Below are positions 6,250 through 9,023 of a stretch of DNA of 9,023 nucleotides, piece after piece. Position numbers and translations under genes: made by a program. Origin of the DNA: Deltaproteobacteria bacterium (GTDB lineage Bacteria; Desulfobacterota; Dissulfuribacteria; Dissulfuribacterales; UBA3076); NCBI GenBank assembly GCA_030605675.1, contig JAUWHV010000146.1:1-9023 (forward strand), written 5' to 3'. The notes beneath the pieces are model-generated. The model saw only the letters and a list, made by a program, of their open reading frames with translations. It was not told the origin of the DNA and searched no databases. Positions within the stretch are counted from its first letter, which is position 1; each line of letters starts with the position of its first letter.

Positions 6250-7677
6250 TTATTGAACCAGCTTTATATTTTGTTTTGCGCCCTTGGGATTTGGTATCAT
6301 AAGATTCTGTTTCTTCATCTTTTCTATCAGGGTGGTCCTGTTCATCTTCAGTAACTTGGCAGCTTGGTTCTTGACCCATCCCGTTCGGTCCAGGGCCTGG
6401 AGAATTAAAGTTTTTTCAAGGAGTCCCACAGCAGAACTGAGAGAAAGCCCGTCTTCCGGCAGGGTAGCCATAGATGAATCCGCAACCGGAAGTTGTCCGG
6501 CCGACTCCAGGATACTGCTTGGAATATCTCTAACTGTTATCATAGGACCGTTGGCAAGTATCACCATACGTTCTATTATATTTTCAAGTTCCCTCACATT
6601 GCCGGGCCAGTCATAGGCTACCAGGCATTTAATGGCGTCCTTTTCTATACCTTCTATGCGTGTTCTCTTACCAGAACAGAATTTCAGCAGGAAATGTTGA
6701 ATTAATAAGGGAATATCCTCGGGACGTTCTTTCAAGGGAGGTATGTGTATAGGGATCACGTTCAGACGATAGTACAAATCATCTCTGAAGCTACCTTTAT
6801 GAAAAGCCTTTTCAAGATCAATATTAGTGGCTGCTATAATCCTGACATCGACATGGATGGTCTTGACTCCGCCAACCCTTTCAAACTGCCGTTCCTGCAG
6901 GAAACGCAAGAGCTTGACCTGGAGGACCGGGCTCATCTCTCCAATTTCATCTAAAAAGATTGTTCCTTTATTGGCAAGCTCAAACCGACCTATCCTGGTG
7001 TTTATTGCATGGGTAAAGGCCCCTTTTTCATGGCCAAAGAGTTCGCTTTCCAGGAGTCCCGCGGGTATGGCAGCACAATTCACAGGGATAAATGGCCTGT
7101 CCTTACGTTCACTGTTGTAATGTAGTGCATGGGCGATAAGCTCTTTTCCAGTACCTGATTCGCCGGTAATCAGGACCGTGCTGTCTGCTGTGGCAACTTT
7201 TTCTACCAGCTCAAAGACCTCCTGCATGGCCTTGCTGACGCCCACTATGCGATCAAAACCGTGGATGTATCGCAGTTCCTGCCTGAGTGAACGGTTCTCC
7301 CTTTTGAGTTCTCTGACTTCAAGGGCCTTATCTACTACAACAATGACCTCTTCCAGTTTGACAGGCTTTGTAAGGTAGTCAAAGGCACCTTGACGCATGG
7401 CCTCCACAGCCCCCTGTATGGTCCCAAAACCGGTAATTATTATACAGATGGTCTCTGGGGAATGTTCTTTAAGAAAGCACAGGACCTCCATTCCATTCTT
7501 TCTGGGCATGGCGAGGTCAGTGATCACTACATCGAAAAAATTTTTGCTGAATTTATCTATAGCTTCTTGCCCGTCACAAGCTACATCTACGGCAAAGCCA
7601 TCACGTCTCAAGACTTCCGACATGCTGAATCGAATTTCAGGAGCATCGTCTACTACTAGTATTGATTCGTTCCGCAT
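6250..7677 (-). CDS. NtrC-family sigma-54-dependent response regulator
   Basis: The 475-residue protein is a DNA-binding activator of sigma-54 RNA polymerase, controlled by phosphorylation. The receiver domain (about 4-118) has acidic pair D10-D11, phosphoacceptor D54, T82 and K104. The AAA+ domain (about 143-370) has Walker A GESGTGKE (172-179), the sigma-54 contact loop GAFTHA (219-224), Walker B IFLDE (240-244) and the FRDDLYYRLNV segment bearing likely arginine fingers. A Fis-type helix-turn-helix occupies about 420-459 (LEKTLILQAL...NRTTLIEKMKK). The order and length are those of AtoC/ZraR/NtrC regulators. GAFTHA replaces the consensus GAFTGA. No histidine kinase gene is present, so the signal is unknown. 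The start at 7677 is set by an in-frame stop four codons upstream; the ribosome site is weak. The adjacent exported-protein gene and the divergent fadL-like gene are natural candidate targets. Confidence 0.96.
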   Translation of the reverse strand: MRNESILVVDDAPEIRFSMSEVLRRDGFAVDVACDGQEAIDKFSKNFFDVVITDLAMPRKNGMEVLCFLKEHSPETICIIITGFGTIQGAVEAMRQGAFDYLTKPVKLEEVIVVVDKALEVRELKRENRSLRQELRYIHGFDRIVGVSKAMQEVFELVEKVATADSTVLITGESGTGKELIAHALHYNSERKDRPFIPVNCAAIPAGLLESELFGHEKGAFTHAINTRIGRFELANKGTIFLDEIGEMSPVLQVKLLRFLQERQFERVGGVKTIHVDVRIIAATNIDLEKAFHKGSFRDDLYYRLNVIPIHIPPLKERPEDIPLLIQHFLLKFCSGKRTRIEGIEKDAIKCLVAYDWPGNVRELENIIERMVILANGPMITVRDIPSSILESAGQLPVADSSMATLPEDGLSLSSAVGLLEKTLILQALDRTGWVKNQAAKLLKMNRTTLIEKMKKQNLMIPNPKGAKQNIKLVQ

Positions 7678-7718
7678 ACTTTCTCAGCCCATTCTGACAT
7701 TGAGGATATGATTAAATA

Positions 7719-7753
7719 ATTATAAAATTACATAAGGCCTGAGATAGTGTCAA
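7719..7753 (-). promoter_or_regulatory. Candidate promoter of the response-regulator gene
   Basis: Read on the minus strand, a perfect TTGACA (7753-7748) is followed after 17 bp by TAATTT (7730-7725) and immediately by a perfect TATAAT (7724-7719). The first -10 has ideal spacing but matches only three of six bases. The second has ideal sequence but a 23-bp spacing. Position 40-75 bp before the gene start is appropriate. Confidence 0.35.
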
Positions 7754-7779
7754 TCAATTTATGACAATTTTTTGACACT
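7746..7779. promoter_or_regulatory. TGTCA/TGACA inverted repeat in a divergent control region
   Basis: AGTGTCAA (7746-7753) and TTGACACT (7772-7779) are perfect 8-bp inverted arms 18 bp apart. A third TGACA (7762-7766) lies between them, giving a TGTCA-N9-TGACA 19-bp dyad and a TGACA direct repeat with an 11-bp period, about one helical turn. The site lies between the divergent regulator and porin genes and overlaps the candidate -35 of the regulator. A binding site for the neighbouring NtrC-type regulator is an inference. Confidence 0.4.
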
Positions 7780-7821
7780 CTTATATTATTTGTGGTTTTT
7801 TTGCTGTTTCACTATTATTTA

Positions 7822-7864
7822 ATTGAGGGATTGAGGGATTGAGGGATTGAGGGATTGAGGGATT
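7822..7864. repeat. Tandem array, five copies of the 8-bp unit ATTGAGGG
   Basis: Five perfect copies of ATTGAGGG (7822-7861) and a partial ATT. It lies 78 bp upstream of the fadL-like start codon, in the probable leader or promoter. Its first AATTGAGG is complementary to CCTCAATT at 7903-7910. Confidence 0.9.
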
Positions 7865-7882
7865 AAAATCAATAAGTACCTT

Positions 7883-7910
7883 CAATTCCTAAATTCACAA
7901 TTCCTCAATT
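7883..7910. repeat. Pyrimidine-rich counterpart, two CAATTCCT words
   Basis: CAATTCCT (7883-7890) and CAATTCCTCAATT (7898-7910) are separated by AAATTCA. The second word is identical to 453-465. The complement of 7884-7896 is identical to 303-315. CCTCAATT can pair with AATTGAGG at 7821-7828. Confidence 0.75.
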
Positions 7911-7927
7911 GTCATTATTTAATTCAT

Positions 7928-7933
7928 GAGGAG
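7928..7933 (+). promoter_or_regulatory. Strong ribosome-binding site GAGGAG
   Basis: GAGGAG lies 8 bp before the ATG at 7942 and is the best Shine-Dalgarno match in the window. It fixes the start of the outer-membrane protein gene. Confidence 0.8.
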
Positions 7934-7941
7934 TCTCTTCA

Positions 7942-9023
7942 ATGTGTAAAAGACTGGTAACTGTTAAGTTCCTCGTACTTCTTTTGGTTGCTTCAGCTGG
8001 CCATGTCCATAGCGCTGGTTTTGCAATAATGCAGCAGGGAACCGGTCCTATGGGTCAGGGGAATGCCTTTGTAGCCCAAGCCGATGATCCCTCTGCCTTA
8101 TTTTTTAACCCCGCAGGTATAAGTCAGCTTGAAGGCAGTCAAGCCTATCTCGGTTCAACGATCATAGTCCCTAGGGTGAAATATAACGGCCCAAACCACC
8201 AGGAGGAGGCAACTGTTGCCAAGATATTTGTACCACCACAAGTGTATTTGACCCAGCAGGTCTCGCCCCAAATCTATTTTGGATTTGGGGTCTTTTCTCC
8301 CTTTGGTCTTGGCACATACTGGGATGGAGACTGGGAGGGACGCTATCTCACCACCACCTCAAATCTGGAGACAGTGAACCTGAACCCGAATCTGGTCTAT
8401 AAAAAGGGGGATCTGGCAGTATCTATGGGATTCAATGTCCTGAGGGCCGATCTCATGCTAAAGAAGAAGCTCTTGCTTGCACCTTTGCCGGACGGCGAAC
8501 AGAAACTCACCGGGGATACATGGGGTTATGGATACAATCTTGGTCTCCTTTACCGCATAAACAATTCCTGGCAGTTGGGCATGTCTTACAGGAGCAAGGT
8601 AAAGTTGAGCTTTGATGATAGTGAAGTGAAATTCGATATGCCTGATTCCCTACAGGGCTATTTTCCGAAAACCAGGGTAAGAGGCGACCTGGACCTCCCA
8701 CCTTCCCTAACCGGCGGAATCGCCTTTAAGCCGAGTTCTCAGTTGTCCCTGGAATTTGATATTACATGGACTGGATGGTCTACTTATGATGAAATTGAGA
8801 TCAAGCTCAGGCATCCGGTCGGGTCGCCTGGCCGAGAGTCAAGTATGTTTGTCCAGCCAAAAAAATGGAAAGATGTGTTTGCCTACAGGTTTGGTTTGAG
8901 ATATCGAGTTACTGATAGTCATACACTGAGGGCCGGCTATATCTTTGATGAGTCGCCTGTACCAAGTTCAACTCTGGACCCTCAACTACCTCAAGGGAAT
9001 CGCCATATCTATACTGCAGGGCT
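7942..9023 (+). CDS. FadL/OmpP1/TodX-family outer-membrane transport protein (3' end missing)
   Basis: The reading frame is open from the ATG at 7942 to the window edge (360 codons), with no stop seen. A signal peptide covers residues 1 to about 24-25 (KRLVTVKF, a leucine-valine core, then HVHSA). The mature start GFAIMQQGTGPMGQGNAFVA and the motif DDPSALFFNPAGI (NPAG at 56-59) are family hallmarks: this N-terminal part forms the hatch that plugs the 14-stranded barrel. The rest shows alternating beta-strand patterns with SPFGLGTYWDGDWEGRY, also typical. Family members let hydrophobic compounds such as long-chain fatty acids or aromatic hydrocarbons cross the outer membrane; the substrate here cannot be read from sequence. 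The final strands, perhaps 60-100 residues, lie beyond the window. It is divergent from the sigma-54 regulator gene, which may control it, but no proper -24/-12 promoter was found. Confidence 0.92.
   Translation, partial: MCKRLVTVKFLVLLLVASAGHVHSAGFAIMQQGTGPMGQGNAFVAQADDPSALFFNPAGISQLEGSQAYLGSTIIVPRVKYNGPNHQEEATVAKIFVPPQVYLTQQVSPQIYFGFGVFSPFGLGTYWDGDWEGRYLTTTSNLETVNLNPNLVYKKGDLAVSMGFNVLRADLMLKKKLLLAPLPDGEQKLTGDTWGYGYNLGLLYRINNSWQLGMSYRSKVKLSFDDSEVKFDMPDSLQGYFPKTRVRGDLDLPPSLTGGIAFKPSSQLSLEFDITWTGWSTYDEIEIKLRHPVGSPGRESSMFVQPKKWKDVFAYRFGLRYRVTDSHTLRAGYIFDESPVPSSTLDPQLPQGNRHIYTAG

Noticed and set aside
7792..7805. GTGG followed by TTTGCT as a sigma-54 -24/-12 promoter for the porin gene
   Set aside because: The GG to GC spacing is 9 bp instead of the required 12, and the CAC part is absent.
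8507..8701. Minus-strand 64-codon ORF within the porin gene
   Set aside because: The plus strand encodes a clear FadL-family barrel here; the reverse reading has no support.

Overview
The window is a piece of bacterial chromosome from a Gram-negative organism. It has an outer-membrane lipoprotein signal, a FadL-type outer-membrane porin and Sec-exported envelope proteins. The argH / fibronectin-type lipoprotein / lysA / dapF order, the sigma-54-type regulator beside a periplasmic protein resembling the N-terminus of 'VCBS' proteins, and the short intergenic word repeats together suggest a member of the Desulfobacterota (former Deltaproteobacteria). That placement is inference from remembered gene contexts, not a search result.

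Layout. Positions 1-68 hold the first 22 codons of a minus-strand gene, possibly a KptA-like RNA 2'-phosphotransferase. Positions 69-626 are a long AT-rich spacer with no convincing gene; it carries a 172-bp element with imperfect terminal inverted repeats and three short tandem arrays. Positions 627-5357 form a plus-strand biosynthetic block: argH (last step of arginine synthesis), an overlapping gene for an exported lipoprotein with three fibronectin-III-like repeats, a 189-bp spacer, lysA, and dapF 11 bp later. DapF makes meso-diaminopimelate, needed for peptidoglycan, and LysA decarboxylates it to lysine, so these two genes are consecutive steps of one pathway.

Positions 7677-5338 (minus strand) hold a two-gene unit: an NtrC-type response regulator (receiver, AAA+ and Fis-type DNA-binding domains), then, 45 bp downstream, an exported protein with a TolB/FlgO-like N-terminal domain and a proline-rich tail. 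That gene runs convergently into dapF and overlaps its last 20 bp. Positions 7678-7941 are a divergent promoter region with a TGTCA/TGACA inverted repeat and a strong tandem array of ATTGAGGG. From 7942 to the window end runs a FadL/OmpP1/TodX-family outer-membrane protein, cut off before its C-terminus.

The metabolic and regulatory genes are mostly ordinary. The least explained material is intergenic: three spacers carry short arrays with 7-8 bp periods built from related words, and in several cases a purine-rich array is followed 20-125 bp later by a pyrimidine-rich counterpart, giving inverted pairs. Exact 13-bp words are shared between spacers 7.4 kb apart, which suggests a dispersed repeat family rather than chance low complexity.
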